NCBI RefSeq assembly: GCF_009755355.1
Contig: NZ_WQLB01000002.1
Location: 186,001 to 250,000, forward strand
Direction of reading: 5' to 3'
DNA: 64,000 nt
DNA from: Deinococcus arboris
GTDB lineage: Bacteria > Deinococcota > Deinococci > Deinococcales > Deinococcaceae
The notes beneath the pieces were generated by a model. That model saw nothing but the letters and a program-made list of their open reading frames with translations, was not told the origin of the DNA and did not search any database. Below, piece after piece: positions 40,425 through 50,288 of this stretch. How positions within the stretch are numbered: position 1 is the first letter of the stretch; each line of letters opens with the position of its first letter. The translations under genes and the position numbers were made by a program.

Positions 40425-41624
40425 CTACCGCCCTTGCTCCAGATGGCGATAGTCACTCAGCTCAATGGGCGGCTTCTTCGAGGTCAGCACCCCGGCCAAC
40501 CCTTTCGGTGCCGCCGCCAGCACTCTGATCAGGCCATGCCACGCCGCCACACCCAGGCGCGTCTCCGGATTGGCCAGGCGGGGCGTTCCCGGCGGCAGGC
40601 GCTGCGCCTGCTCCACATACGGCCGCATCAGCCGTTCATACGCCCTAAGCCCATCACGCACATCCACGTGCGCCGCCACTTCCCCCGCCAGGACATAGGC
40701 GCCGGTGAGCGCCAAGCTGGTCCCCATCCCACTGATCGGACTGGCACAGTACGCCGCGTCCCCGACCATCGCCCGCCGTCCCTGTGACCACCGAGGCGCC
40801 TTGACCTGGGCCAGCACGTCGAAGTACCAATCGTCTGCCTGTTGAAGGCCGTTCAGGACTCGGTTCGCTTCCCAGCCTGCATCCCTAAACTTCTGTTGGA
40901 ACAGCTGCTGCTGCTCCTCTTCGGACGGGTGAGGCGCGTTGGCTTTGCCCGAGGTGTAAGACAGCAGCGCGCGAATGGTCCCGTACCGGTCAGGGCGCAG
41001 ATGGACGGCCCGGCCATGGGTGGTGGTGTACCACTGCCACCAGTTCACATCCGAAGCCTGACGAGGGATCGTCAGGAACAGCATCGTCTGGCCCACGGGC
41101 TTGACTTGAGGTTCGTCGCCAAACATGAGGTGACGGGTCTTGGAGTGCAGGCCATCGGCGGCGACCACCAAGTCGAACGTCTGAGCTGGTCCATGCTCAA
41201 AGGTCACCGCAACCTGTTGGCCTTCATCGTGAAGGGCCTGAATCCGGTCACCGAAACGGTAGGTGACGTCCTGCGCCGTGGCGTCATACAGGAGCTGCGC
41301 CAGGTCCCCGCGGAGGATTTCCAGTTCGGCGGTGGCACTGTCGTCCTCCCCAGGGCGGACCGGAAATTCGGCGACCACCTGACCGTCCTGCCCAATAAAA
41401 CGGGTGCCGACTTCACCGGTACTGGCGGCGCGCACGGCGGCTTCGAGCCCCATACGGCGAATGACTTCGCGGCCTGGGCCCCGAAGGTCGACGTTGTGAC
41501 CACCCGTGCGGAGGTTGGGCGCCCGTTCGACGACGGTGACGTCCCAGCCATAACGGTGGAGCCAGTAGGCCAGAGCTGGCCCAGCAATGCTGGCCCCAGC
41601 GATTAACACGTGTCTTGGTGTCAT
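40425..41624 (-). CDS. FAD-dependent monooxygenase (PHBH/aromatic hydroxylase type)
   Basis: 399 residues from ATG 41624. The N-terminal Rossmann motif is VLIAGASIAGPALAYWLHRYGWDVTVVER (GxGxxG-like, with Ser in place of the second Gly), then the DG motif DLVVAADGLHSKTR, and the GD motif RRAMVGDAAYCASPISGMG near residue 290. These three define group A flavoprotein monooxygenases, which hydroxylate aromatics or inactivate antibiotics such as tetracycline with NAD(P)H and oxygen. No membrane segment. It lies 261 bp upstream of the peptide operon on the same strand; whether it modifies the peptides is unknown. Alternative: a stand-alone detoxification enzyme. Confidence 0.85.
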   Translation of the reverse strand: MTPRHVLIAGASIAGPALAYWLHRYGWDVTVVERAPNLRTGGHNVDLRGPGREVIRRMGLEAAVRAASTGEVGTRFIGQDGQVVAEFPVRPGEDDSATAELEILRGDLAQLLYDATAQDVTYRFGDRIQALHDEGQQVAVTFEHGPAQTFDLVVAADGLHSKTRHLMFGDEPQVKPVGQTMLFLTIPRQASDVNWWQWYTTTHGRAVHLRPDRYGTIRALLSYTSGKANAPHPSEEEQQQLFQQKFRDAGWEANRVLNGLQQADDWYFDVLAQVKAPRWSQGRRAMVGDAAYCASPISGMGTSLALTGAYVLAGEVAAHVDVRDGLRAYERLMRPYVEQAQRLPPGTPRLANPETRLGVAAWHGLIRVLAAAPKGLAGVLTSKKPPIELSDYRHLEQGR

Positions 41625-42071
41625 GCCTGCAGAGAAGCAAAGACGGGCGGGAGGATCGGCACGCCCGCTTACAGGGCTGGGCAAAAATGGAGGTTTGATA
41701 AACATCCCCACGTCGAGATTGGAGGCGTCCACTGCTGGGCAGCAAGGGAGTCGTCTCGGTCAGGTGGCCTGTCAAGCGACGGCGTCTGGACTCCACCAAC
41801 AGCATTCACCAATAGGAGAAGACAGGCGTTTCACTTCTGGCACGCCTTTCGAGTGCAGCCCGACTTGACCGACGGAATTATCGAGTGCGCTGCGGCAAAG
41901 GCCCCACAGTCAACGCCTCCACCGCATCCCTGTGGTGGAGCGTTTCGGCAGAGCCCACTGCGGCACTAGGCCAGTTCCGAAACAGTCAGAAGTTTTCAGA
42001 ATTGGGTTTGCAGGGCGCTGAAGGCGAGGACCGTTCGGCGCTTTCCCAGCTGGGACGGACGTATATCTGTC
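41625..42071. other. Intergenic region without a recognisable gene
   Basis: 447 bp between the monooxygenase start and the end of the large regulator gene. A hairpin with stem CTCCACC/GGTGGAG lies near 41920-41940. Frames here do not look like proteins. Confidence 0.4.
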
Positions 42072-44891
42072 TCAGCGTGCGTAGCGTTCGCGTAGGGGGG
42101 CCGCTGGACGCGCCGCCAGTTCACGGTCCAGCATGCGGGCATACTCGCGGTAGGTGCCCTGCGCGCCCACCGTGTCCCCCGCCTGTTCGTAAGCGTCCAG
42201 CAGGGCCAGATAGGTGGCCTCGTGGAGGGGGTCCAGATGCAGCAGGTGCCGGGCGGTGGCTACCGCTTCGGGCAACTCGGCGCGCGCCATCAGGCGCAGG
42301 CCAGCCGCCTGCGCGGCGCCCTGAAGTCGTTCGCGGAAGGCCTCGGCCCACTCCCCTTCCAGGGCGGGCATGAACGGCGCGGCGTGGGCCTGCACGGCGC
42401 GGCGCAGCAGGTCCAGGTCGGCGCTGTGTTCAGCGTCCAGAATCAGCGTGGCGTCGCTGTGGACAGTCAGGGCCGGGGCCAGGGCGTACAGGTTCTTTTC
42501 AAAGGGCAGTGGGTTAAACGGCAGGTGATCTTCCAGGGCCGCGCGCAGCTTGCGAATGGTGAGCTTGGCGTAATTGACGGCGCGCGTGTCGTTTGACCCG
42601 TCCCACAGGTCCCGGATGATGTCGGCCCGGCTCGCCTGGGCCTGCAGCGCCAGATAAGCCAGCAGGTCCGCCGCCCGGCTGAACGGCAGGTGCAGAGGCG
42701 CGCCGTTCAGTGTGGCCTGCACACTGCCGCAGGTCTGGAGGTGCAGTGTAAAGCCCTCGGCAGCAGGAAAAGCCGGAGCAGGCTTGATGGGCGGTGCGGG
42801 GCCGCGCAGGGTTACGCTGTGGGCGCGGCGCAGATAGCCGGGCAGCGGCACAGAGCCGGACTGTCCATCCAGCAGGGCCAGGTAGGCGCGGCGCAGGTCG
42901 CTGTCCGAAGTGTCTTCCTGCCAGAGGGTCCGGGCTTCGTCCAGTTGGCCCTGGGCAAAGGCCAGCACGGCCCGCGTGAAGGTCAGGGCGGCGCGCAGCG
43001 GCTGGTCGGTGGGCGGCAGATTGGCGGCGGCGTCATCCAGCGCCTCCTGGGCCGCTGGAAAGTCGCCCAGCTGGGTCAGGGTGTGCGCGTGACCCAGCTG
43101 AATCCGGGTAATGAGTGGGCTCAGGTGCCGCTGCCGCGCCGCGCCGAGTGCCTGCGCATAGGCCTGCGCTGCGCCGCCAAACTCTGCGTTCCACAGCAGC
43201 ACGTCTCCCTGGGTTTCCAGGTACACCACCCGAAGGTCCGGCATGCTGCTGCCAATCAGGTCCAGCGCGCGGCCCACCAGCCCCTGCGCTTCTTCCAGCG
43301 CGCCCGCCTGAGCACGCAGCATCGCCAGGTCGTTCAGACAGACGGCAATCTGCTGGTGGCTGTGCATAGACTCGTACAGGTCCAGAGCGCTGCGCAGATG
43401 CTGTTCACTCAGCACCGGGTCGCGCAGCTCTTCATAGATGGTGTGCAGCGTGAAGTACGTGCCGGCCCATTCCAGAGGGTGTAGAGCCTGAGAGGTGTCC
43501 AGCAGCACGTCGGCACGGGCGGCAGCCTCCTGCGGGCGGCCCAGGCGCAGCAGCGCCGCCACCTCCAGGCGCGCGGCGTCGGCACGCTGCGAGCGTGTCC
43601 GTGCGTGCTGGGTGAGCAGCTGCGCGTAATGCAGCTGCATCTGCCGTTCGCCCCGGCGGTGCGCGGCGTGCGCCAGTGCGCGCAGCGCGTCGGGTTCCAG
43701 CTCCTGTTCCAGCAGGCTTGCCGCTAACGACTCGCCTTCCTGCACGCGGTCTGTCCGAATAAGGGCCAGTGCCAGCGCGGCGTTCATGGGGGGTGGAAGG
43801 GGCTGCCAGCGCCGCAACTGTTCCAGGGTGCTCAGCACAGAGGGGTAGTCAATGCGCCACAGGTACTCACTGCACAGCCGCGTGGCCAGAGTCTGCGCGG
43901 GCAGAGCGTGACCCCCGCGTTCGTAGTGCTGCAAAGCCAGCAGCGGCTCTCCGCGCGCCTCGGCCTGCTCCGCCGCCCGGCGGTATAACTGCGCGGCGCG
44001 TTCGGGTGTGCGTCCCAGTTCTTCGCGTAGAACGTCCATGACCGCCTGGAGCGGCACAAAGCGGCCTGGTGCCACCGGTGTCATGGGGAGCCCAACATCC
44101 TGTGCGGCCTCTATCCAGCCGTCTGGAAGTGACAGCTGCGCGTCTCGGGCGCGGGTCTCGCTCCATTCCTCCAGGGTGGCAGCCTCGGGGAAGGCCGCAC
44201 GCACCTTGCTGGGCAGGCGAGACAGGAGGTCACGCACCAGATCCAGCGGGGACAGCGTGCCGTGCGCGTTCGCGGCCAGCAGCGCCAGTCCGGCGGGCCA
44301 GCCGCTCAGGCCGCGCGTCTCTACCAGATCGGGCACGTACGCGCCGCGCCGCTCGAAGTACGCCTGCGTCTCCTGCGGCGTAAAGCGCAACTGGTCCCCG
44401 CTAATCAGAAGCGTCCGCTCGGCCATGAACGCCGTCGGCAGAGGCAAATCCGGGCGGCGCGGCGCGGCGGCCAGCACACGGTGCCCTTCATGCAGGTCCT
44501 GCACGAATTCCGCCAACCAGCGCAGGGTATTGACATGGGCCAGGTGCAGATGATCCAGGGTGAGCAGCACGTGGTCGTCCAGTGCGTTCAGGGCGCGGGC
44601 ACAGCTGCGGGGGTCTATAAATTCGCGGGGCCCATCGGGCAGGTGCGCTTCTGGTATTGCCTCCCGCAGCGTGTGCAGAAAACGGGTGTTGAAAATGGCG
44701 GGATCGCCGTCATCTGGGCTCAAGCTCAGCCATGCAGAGCGGCGTCCTCCCTGCCGGGCAGACTGCGCCATCAGCGTGGTCTTGCCGAAGCCAGACGGCG
44801 CAATCAGCAGCACCAGGCTCTCTTCACTGCGCTCAATACGGTCCAGGAGATGCGTGCGGCGAAGTTCATGACGCAGGGGGCGTGGAATCAT
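42072..44891 (-). CDS. Large MalT-like regulator with C-terminal BTAD-type domain
   Basis: 939 residues from ATG 44891. Walker A APSGFGKTT (31-39) opens a STAND-type ATPase domain with LLTLDHLHLAHV as Walker B. A long helical TPR-like sensor region follows (~350-690), with repeats such as ALAHAAHRRGERQMQLHYAQLL and GHAHTLTQLGDFPAAQEAL. The C-terminal ~230 residues hold a SARP-like winged helix (FSRAADLLAYLALQ ... AVNYAKLTIRKLRAAL) and a BTAD segment (LLRRAVQ ... LLHLDPLHEATYLALLDAYEQAGDTVGAQGTYREYARML). Such proteins are ligand-switched activators. It is divergent from a small secreted peptide gene and close to the peptide operon, either of which it may activate. Confidence 0.88.
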   Translation of the reverse strand: MIPRPLRHELRRTHLLDRIERSEESLVLLIAPSGFGKTTLMAQSARQGGRRSAWLSLSPDDGDPAIFNTRFLHTLREAIPEAHLPDGPREFIDPRSCARALNALDDHVLLTLDHLHLAHVNTLRWLAEFVQDLHEGHRVLAAAPRRPDLPLPTAFMAERTLLISGDQLRFTPQETQAYFERRGAYVPDLVETRGLSGWPAGLALLAANAHGTLSPLDLVRDLLSRLPSKVRAAFPEAATLEEWSETRARDAQLSLPDGWIEAAQDVGLPMTPVAPGRFVPLQAVMDVLREELGRTPERAAQLYRRAAEQAEARGEPLLALQHYERGGHALPAQTLATRLCSEYLWRIDYPSVLSTLEQLRRWQPLPPPMNAALALALIRTDRVQEGESLAASLLEQELEPDALRALAHAAHRRGERQMQLHYAQLLTQHARTRSQRADAARLEVAALLRLGRPQEAAARADVLLDTSQALHPLEWAGTYFTLHTIYEELRDPVLSEQHLRSALDLYESMHSHQQIAVCLNDLAMLRAQAGALEEAQGLVGRALDLIGSSMPDLRVVYLETQGDVLLWNAEFGGAAQAYAQALGAARQRHLSPLITRIQLGHAHTLTQLGDFPAAQEALDDAAANLPPTDQPLRAALTFTRAVLAFAQGQLDEARTLWQEDTSDSDLRRAYLALLDGQSGSVPLPGYLRRAHSVTLRGPAPPIKPAPAFPAAEGFTLHLQTCGSVQATLNGAPLHLPFSRAADLLAYLALQAQASRADIIRDLWDGSNDTRAVNYAKLTIRKLRAALEDHLPFNPLPFEKNLYALAPALTVHSDATLILDAEHSADLDLLRRAVQAHAAPFMPALEGEWAEAFRERLQGAAQAAGLRLMARAELPEAVATARHLLHLDPLHEATYLALLDAYEQAGDTVGAQGTYREYARMLDRELAARPAAPLRERYAR

Positions 44892-45124
44892 CACAGCACT
44901 CCAGGGAGCAGGCACAAAGAGAATGAGGTTCCCACCAAGAAGATGAGGGAGATGACCCAGTATACATGTGGCTCAGGCCACAGGTCAGCAGATCTAAAAG
45001 CCTGTCCAGTACGAGGAAACGAGCGAGCCGCCTGAATTCATTCTCCAGGCGATTGTGCTGTTTCTCCCAGTTTTCTCCGAGCGGTTTTTACGCTGTGCTC
45101 ACTTAGATCACAGGAGGAACACCC

Positions 45125-45292
45125 ATGCGCACCCTCATCATCGTTTTGCTCGCCCTTGTGAATACCTCTGTTGCCTCAGCTGAAGGGACACCCAATTCCA
45201 ATACGCTCCAGGGCGGCGTGGGCATCATTCTGCCTATTCCCCTCCCGATTGGTGGTTGCCTACAGCCAGGGCAACCGGTTCCGCCCAGCTGA
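45125..45292 (+). CDS. Small secreted peptide (55 aa)
   Basis: AGGAGG lies 8 nt before ATG 45125. Residues 1-19 are a clear signal peptide (MRTLIIVLLALVNTSVASA, AxA-type cleavage before Glu20). The mature part, about 36 residues, has Asn/Thr first, then a Gly/Ile/Leu/Pro-rich stretch GGVGIILPIPLPIGGC with a single Cys, and a Pro-rich end (QPGQPVPPS). No family is recognised. It is divergent from the MalT-like/BTAD regulator with 233 bp between, a layout typical of an activator and its target. It may be a secreted signal, a bacteriocin-like peptide or a wall component. Confidence 0.65.
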   Translation: MRTLIIVLLALVNTSVASAEGTPNSNTLQGGVGIILPIPLPIGGCLQPGQPVPPS

Positions 45293-46178
45293 CCAGCAAG
45301 CGGTGCTCTGTTGCACCTGGTATGCGACTGTCACTCTCTTACACCGATTTGTGAATCGACTCTCTTCGGTGCGCTTGATGACAAGCGCACCGAAGACTGC
45401 TGTGAGGCTCTGGACGCTGCCTCCACATTGCCCTTCAGGAACAGCAATGGGCTTGCTCGCTCCTGCAGAAGGAAAGTGGAGTTGGGGCGCTGCCGGTTGG
45501 AGCAAGCCTCATCAATTCAGACACAGCCCGGCGAGCAACGTCTTCGTTCTTGATGGCGAGATCATCCAACAGCTCTCCCCAAGCGCTTAAAGGTCCTTTC
45601 AGAACGGCAGTTTTTAAATTCACACTCCCCTTTTCCCAACCCGTAGTCAGGCATGTGGCTGGCAAAACAACGCGGATGCCCAGCTCTCGTGGGTGGCGCC
45701 AAGGAGACAGCTGCCGCGCCGCCTGTTTCACGGCACTTTGGGTTTCTGCAGGTCGCCCTGATGGCCTCTCTTACCGTCGAGGCTTATCTCTATCTGCGCC
45801 AAATTTGATGCTGAGTGCTTGGCACCACGTTGTCCTACGCCGGCAGCTTTAGAGCGCCGGCGTTAACGCGCGGATAACGCCCAAACTCAACAATGAAACT
45901 GTCCAGGCCAGCTGACCCGCCCACAGGCGCGCCGCTCGCCTTGGGCAACGCCATTCTTTCCGTCTTGCTCTGCTTTTTCCCCTGGAGTGTGCCACTTGCC
46001 TGAAGAGCTTCCAGCTGTGAACTAAGGTCTCCGCAGGATCAGCCGGGCCTCAGCGGTTCCGGCCGACCTACAGGTCACCACGGCGCCGCCTCGTTGCGGG
46101 GTCGCAGCGCCGTGAGCACCTGCTTCTAAGTTGAGCCTTGCCCCGCAATCTGGCACAGACGTGCCAGAGGAGCTTCTC
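45293..46178. other. Long intergenic region with doubtful short frames
   Basis: 886 bp between the secreted peptide and the 1321-aa protein gene. On the minus strand two joined stretches (45260-45505 and 45435-45731) are open but look unlike known proteins. A 39-codon minus frame (45954-45835) lacks a good ribosome site. A GCCGGC/GCCGGC hairpin occurs near 45838-45862. Nothing is called with confidence. Confidence 0.4.
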
Positions 46179-49100
46179 ATGACTGCACTCACTGACCGTT
46201 CGGCTGCGGCCCGGCCCACCCACCTCGCCACGCCTCTGCCCCGAACAGACCGCACTGAGGCGCACCTGTTCACGTTGAGCCGCATGAACACCTTTGACAA
46301 CGGCGCGGGACCACTGCCGGGACAGGTCACCTTGCTGCGGCCCGATGTCCACGATCCTTCGCAAGATCAGCTCTTCTTGGATCAACTGCTGCTCCCGCGC
46401 GATGCCTGGCGCTACGACAGTCACGACCGGCGGCTGAGTTGGCGGGGCGCCTTCGGCGGCGGCCAGCTGACGCTCACCACTGGCCGGGGCGGCACGGGGG
46501 TCATTGGCCCAGTGGACGCCCCTATCAACGTGGACGCTTCGTCCACAGCCAACTTTCTGTGCGACATGGCCCTCAACACCGGCGCCACCTATGAAACCAG
46601 CGGCGGCACCGTCGTGGGGTTCAACTGGGACCCCACCTCACCCGCGTGGGTCAATGCCGACTGGGTGAAGGGCCGGCTCAACCTCAGCTACACCGTGACC
46701 ACCGGGGGGCCGTTTCAGCCACCAACCATCACCTTCACCTTCACGGACAACCAGACCGAAGACGTGCCGTGGTCTCCTGGCCTGGGCACCTTCGCCTCAA
46801 CGCTTCAGCTGGGCAATCGGCACGGGCTGACTGTCTGGGACCTCACCTTCAAATCGAATGTGCCTCCGCAAGATGACCAGGGCGAGCCGTTTACCGGCCC
46901 AGACAGTGTGTATCCGTACTGGATGCAGGTGGTGGAAGACGCCGCCGCCAGCGCGCTGGACGGCGTCATGATGATCGACAATCTGGCCCCGCAAGGCACT
47001 CTGGTGGGGATGCGGGGGGTCCGGCAAAACGCGCGGATCACCGGCTATTACCAGGCAGCCGAGGGCCAGGCGCCGTTCGGCATTTTCAATGGACAGTTGA
47101 TGGTAGACGGACAACCGGTGCCTGGGGCCGCCGTCCGTGGTGACACCTTGTTTTGGGACACCCTGCCTGCCGATTTGCGGGGGCGCCTGGGCCTGGCGGC
47201 GCAGGGTCAGGCCACCTTTGAGGCGGATGGTTCGCTGGCCGACGCCGGGCAGGGCCAGATGCTGCGGCGACTGAGCGGCAATCACGCACTGGCGACCCTT
47301 AAAGCCCATGAGGACCTGCATCCCGCCTTGACCGCGCGGCACGCTGAGGCAACAGACGCCCTGTACAGCAGCACCCTGGACATTTACGGCCTGCTGGCGA
47401 TGAACCCCTTCGTTCAGAATAGTCAGGGGCAGTGGGGGGACGCGGTTCAGGCCGCTGTTACCAACGACCTGAGCAACATCATGAACAGCTTTATTCCGGC
47501 TGACATGTGGAAATTACTATTTCCCCAGCAGCCGCAGCCGTCACTGACTGGAGAGCTGGCGGTGGTGGCCAATTCGCCGGTTGAGGGCGTCGCTGACCCG
47601 AAAGCCTGGTATCAGTCGCTGGCAACGGCAGTGATGACCTCAGGTATGTCCGGCGGCTCCGACGTGAACTGCAACAATATGAACGGCCCACGCGCTGATC
47701 AGTGGCTCAAATCGCAGGTGGGTACCTCCAAGGTGTACTACACGCACAGCCAGCTGCTCTTCACCTACGAATGGCAGCAGCGTTTTCCCCTGACGGCCCA
47801 GTACCTGACCGATCAGCAGACCAATGCGGGCACCTACAGTCCACAGATTGACGCGCAGATTGCCCAGAGCGTCAACGACATCAACACCAACGTGGTGGCC
47901 GACGCCACCGACCCGGACCTGAAAACCAAGCTGATTACCGAGGTGACGGCGGTTGGGGCCTATGCCAAGACCAATTCTCTGTACTGGGCGTTCGCCTTTT
48001 ACAGCTACAACACCACGCCGGCGGTCCTGGCCAACATCGCGCTGCAAATGGGCATCAACACGGGGTCCAGCGACGGCACGACATTGTCCCGGCTCTTTCA
48101 GCAGAACGTGGCTGTGCTGACCGCGCTGGATCCCAGCGGCTACTTCGCGCAGCAGTACACCACCACTATCAACACCTTCATGGCGACGAACATCTTGCCC
48201 AGCATGTTCGGCTTTACTGGCGACGCCCAGAGTTTCGATCTCATCAAGCAGTATCTCCAGTACTTCGTGACGCAGAACCTCAACAACGAAGATCAGCAGA
48301 TCGCTCAGGCGGCCGCGCAGATCAGCGCCATCTTGCAAGATGAGGACGCCGACAAGATGCTGCACGATTCGCTTGAGGCGCTGCGCGACTTCTCGGGTGC
48401 CATTCAGGACGCCCTCGCGCTGCCCTTCATCGCCAACCGTTTCGTCAAGTGGTTCACGGCCAAGTTCCCTAGATTCTCGTCCGTCTCCAATCTGTTCGGT
48501 TCCCTGCTGATCGGCGGAATCACTGGCCTGGCCGTGTTCAACCTCGTGACCACGTTCAAGCAGTGGAACAAACTGACCGACGCCCAAAAAGCTCAGGTCG
48601 TGATCGAGGCCTCACAGATTGGGCTCCAGATCGTGGCAGCTGTGGTCAAGCGGGGGGTCCGCATTTACGCGATCTACAGCGTCGAAGGCATGACCCGCGC
48701 GCAGCGGGCCGCCGCCGTCAGCAAGATCATCACAGTAGGAGAAGACTCCGCGCTGGACCAGGGGCTGGTCCGAATCGGCAACTCGGCTGCCCGCTGGCTG
48801 GCCGATACCGAAGGAACCATTGGCAAACTGGCGGTGGTGGATCAAGGGGTCGTGACTGCCGTACTGGTCAACAGCGCCGAGACGGCAGCGGAACAGGCGG
48901 GCTGGGTCGGGAAGGTCTTCGGCCGAAACCTGGACGAGTTTATTGCAACCCGCGTTGGGCCCCTGTTCATCCTGGCGGGCATCGGGTTCAGCATCTACCA
49001 GATCAGCCAAGGTGAGAAAGGCATTCAACTGGCGAGCGACATCATCAATATTGTCAGCGGCTCTTTGATGTTGTTCGGCACCCTGGGGGGATGGGCCGTT

Positions 49101-50144
49101 TCAGGAGGCCTGATCGCGGCGGACGGGTTTATGGCCGGTCTCATCTCAGTGGCTGGTCCTCTGGCTGTGCTGCTGGCGCTGGCGGGGGTGGGGCTGATGA
49201 TTTACGAGTTGACCCAGACGCCGCCAGACCCCGTTGAGGAGTTTGTGAAGAAGTATGTCCAACCTGCTGGCTTCTACGTGGCCGGCAAGGCGAGCAGCGT
49301 GGATTACGTGACGCAGTACATCAACCCGGATCAGAAGAACCTGCTGATGATCGGCTGCACCCTGGGCGCTGGCACCTCTGTTCTCTCGGCCAACCCGCAG
49401 GGCACCATCGGCGTGGGCGCGGCCACAGCCCTCCCCGACTGCGTGTGGCAAGTTACCACCGACGCGCAGGGCCTGAGTCAGATCATCACGCTGATTCAGC
49501 CTGATTCGAAGAGTGCGCCGGTTGCGGGCTTCCTCAGTCTGCTGGATGACCAGACAGTCGCGTTCCGTCCGCAGATGGCCAAGGCGGCCAACCCGCCACA
49601 GGGCCTCCTGGCAGACGAGCCAAAAGTCACGAGCCAGACCTGGCTGAGCACGCCCAGCGGCACCGCCACCCTGACGAGCGACGGCAAGAATCTGGCGGCC
49701 CTCAACCTGACCTGGCAGGCCGTCCTGCCGGACGCGAAGGGCAACTACGCACCGGCCCAGGCGGCTGGCTTCCTGCTGCAGACTGCCAGCGGCGTCACCT
49801 ACCAGGCGGGCAGCGGCTCCACCTTCACCCTGCGGATGTCGGGGATGGCGCCAAATTACATGAAGATGGTCGATGTCAACTTCATTCTGAACAGTACGCC
49901 GTCCACCCAGCAGAGTTTTGGGCCGGCCTACGGGGTCTATCCAAGTACGCCCGCCACCTTCGCCCTGAGCCCTCAGGCGCCCAGCTTCCTGACGTTTGGG
50001 ACGACGACCGGCGCGCTGGTGCCGACGGGTCAGTCCGCCACACCAGCGTCCAGCGGCACCTACACCGTGACCGCCCAGAACGCCCTCGGCACCGCCCAGA
50101 CCACCTTCACCCTCAGCGTGGCTGCACCGACTCCACCCGCCTGA
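46179..50144 (+). CDS. Very large protein with hydrophobic segments (1321 aa), unknown
   Basis: ATG 46179 follows AGAGGAG. There is no signal peptide. The N-terminal ~500 residues are beta-rich and Thr/Asn/Gly-rich (GGTVVGFNWDPTSPAWVNADWVKGRLNL). A central helical part follows, with DADKMLHDSLEALRDFSGAIQ near residue 730. Hydrophobic, Gly-rich stretches lie near 770-790, 925-940 and 955-1012 (GSLMLFGTLGGWAVSGGLI, SVAGPLAVLLALAGVGLMIYEL). The C-terminal 300 residues are Ig/beta-like (GTYTVTAQNALGTAQTTFTLSV). The Gly-rich hydrophobic block resembles membrane-inserting parts of toxins. Gene order with the Hint-domain protein downstream suggests they work together. No family is recognised. Confidence 0.8.
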   Translation: MTALTDRSAAARPTHLATPLPRTDRTEAHLFTLSRMNTFDNGAGPLPGQVTLLRPDVHDPSQDQLFLDQLLLPRDAWRYDSHDRRLSWRGAFGGGQLTLTTGRGGTGVIGPVDAPINVDASSTANFLCDMALNTGATYETSGGTVVGFNWDPTSPAWVNADWVKGRLNLSYTVTTGGPFQPPTITFTFTDNQTEDVPWSPGLGTFASTLQLGNRHGLTVWDLTFKSNVPPQDDQGEPFTGPDSVYPYWMQVVEDAAASALDGVMMIDNLAPQGTLVGMRGVRQNARITGYYQAAEGQAPFGIFNGQLMVDGQPVPGAAVRGDTLFWDTLPADLRGRLGLAAQGQATFEADGSLADAGQGQMLRRLSGNHALATLKAHEDLHPALTARHAEATDALYSSTLDIYGLLAMNPFVQNSQGQWGDAVQAAVTNDLSNIMNSFIPADMWKLLFPQQPQPSLTGELAVVANSPVEGVADPKAWYQSLATAVMTSGMSGGSDVNCNNMNGPRADQWLKSQVGTSKVYYTHSQLLFTYEWQQRFPLTAQYLTDQQTNAGTYSPQIDAQIAQSVNDINTNVVADATDPDLKTKLITEVTAVGAYAKTNSLYWAFAFYSYNTTPAVLANIALQMGINTGSSDGTTLSRLFQQNVAVLTALDPSGYFAQQYTTTINTFMATNILPSMFGFTGDAQSFDLIKQYLQYFVTQNLNNEDQQIAQAAAQISAILQDEDADKMLHDSLEALRDFSGAIQDALALPFIANRFVKWFTAKFPRFSSVSNLFGSLLIGGITGLAVFNLVTTFKQWNKLTDAQKAQVVIEASQIGLQIVAAVVKRGVRIYAIYSVEGMTRAQRAAAVSKIITVGEDSALDQGLVRIGNSAARWLADTEGTIGKLAVVDQGVVTAVLVNSAETAAEQAGWVGKVFGRNLDEFIATRVGPLFILAGIGFSIYQISQGEKGIQLASDIINIVSGSLMLFGTLGGWAVSGGLIAADGFMAGLISVAGPLAVLLALAGVGLMIYELTQTPPDPVEEFVKKYVQPAGFYVAGKASSVDYVTQYINPDQKNLLMIGCTLGAGTSVLSANPQGTIGVGAATALPDCVWQVTTDAQGLSQIITLIQPDSKSAPVAGFLSLLDDQTVAFRPQMAKAANPPQGLLADEPKVTSQTWLSTPSGTATLTSDGKNLAALNLTWQAVLPDAKGNYAPAQAAGFLLQTASGVTYQAGSGSTFTLRMSGMAPNYMKMVDVNFILNSTPSTQQSFGPAYGVYPSTPATFALSPQAPSFLTFGTTTGALVPTGQSATPASSGTYTVTAQNALGTAQTTFTLSVAAPTPPA

Positions 50145-50150
50145 CCAGCA

Positions 50151-50186
50151 CGCCCCTGCCAGGAGCATGTCCTTCTGGCAGGGGCG
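50151..50186 (+). terminator. Hairpin between the two large genes
   Basis: CGCCCCTGCCAG (50151-50162) and CTGGCAGGGGCG (50175-50186) form a perfect 12-bp stem 6 nt after the stop codon. There is no T-tract after it, so the next gene may still be reached by read-through. Confidence 0.55.
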
Positions 50187-50288
50187 TCTGCCCGAACTGC
50201 GTTTCACAACGCCAGGCGTCAACAGCAGGTTACCGCTGAGGCCAGACATGCGCCTCAGCAGGCCTCCCCAGCCTTCAGGAGAGAATGA

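Noticed and set aside
45435..45731. 98-codon minus-strand frame in the long gap
   Set aside because: No recognisable domain, no good ribosome site and no partner gene.
45835..45954. Thirty-nine-residue minus-strand peptide (GLDSFIVEFGRYPRV)
   Set aside because: Looks somewhat protein-like and is followed by a small hairpin, but it has no properly spaced ribosome site or promoter.
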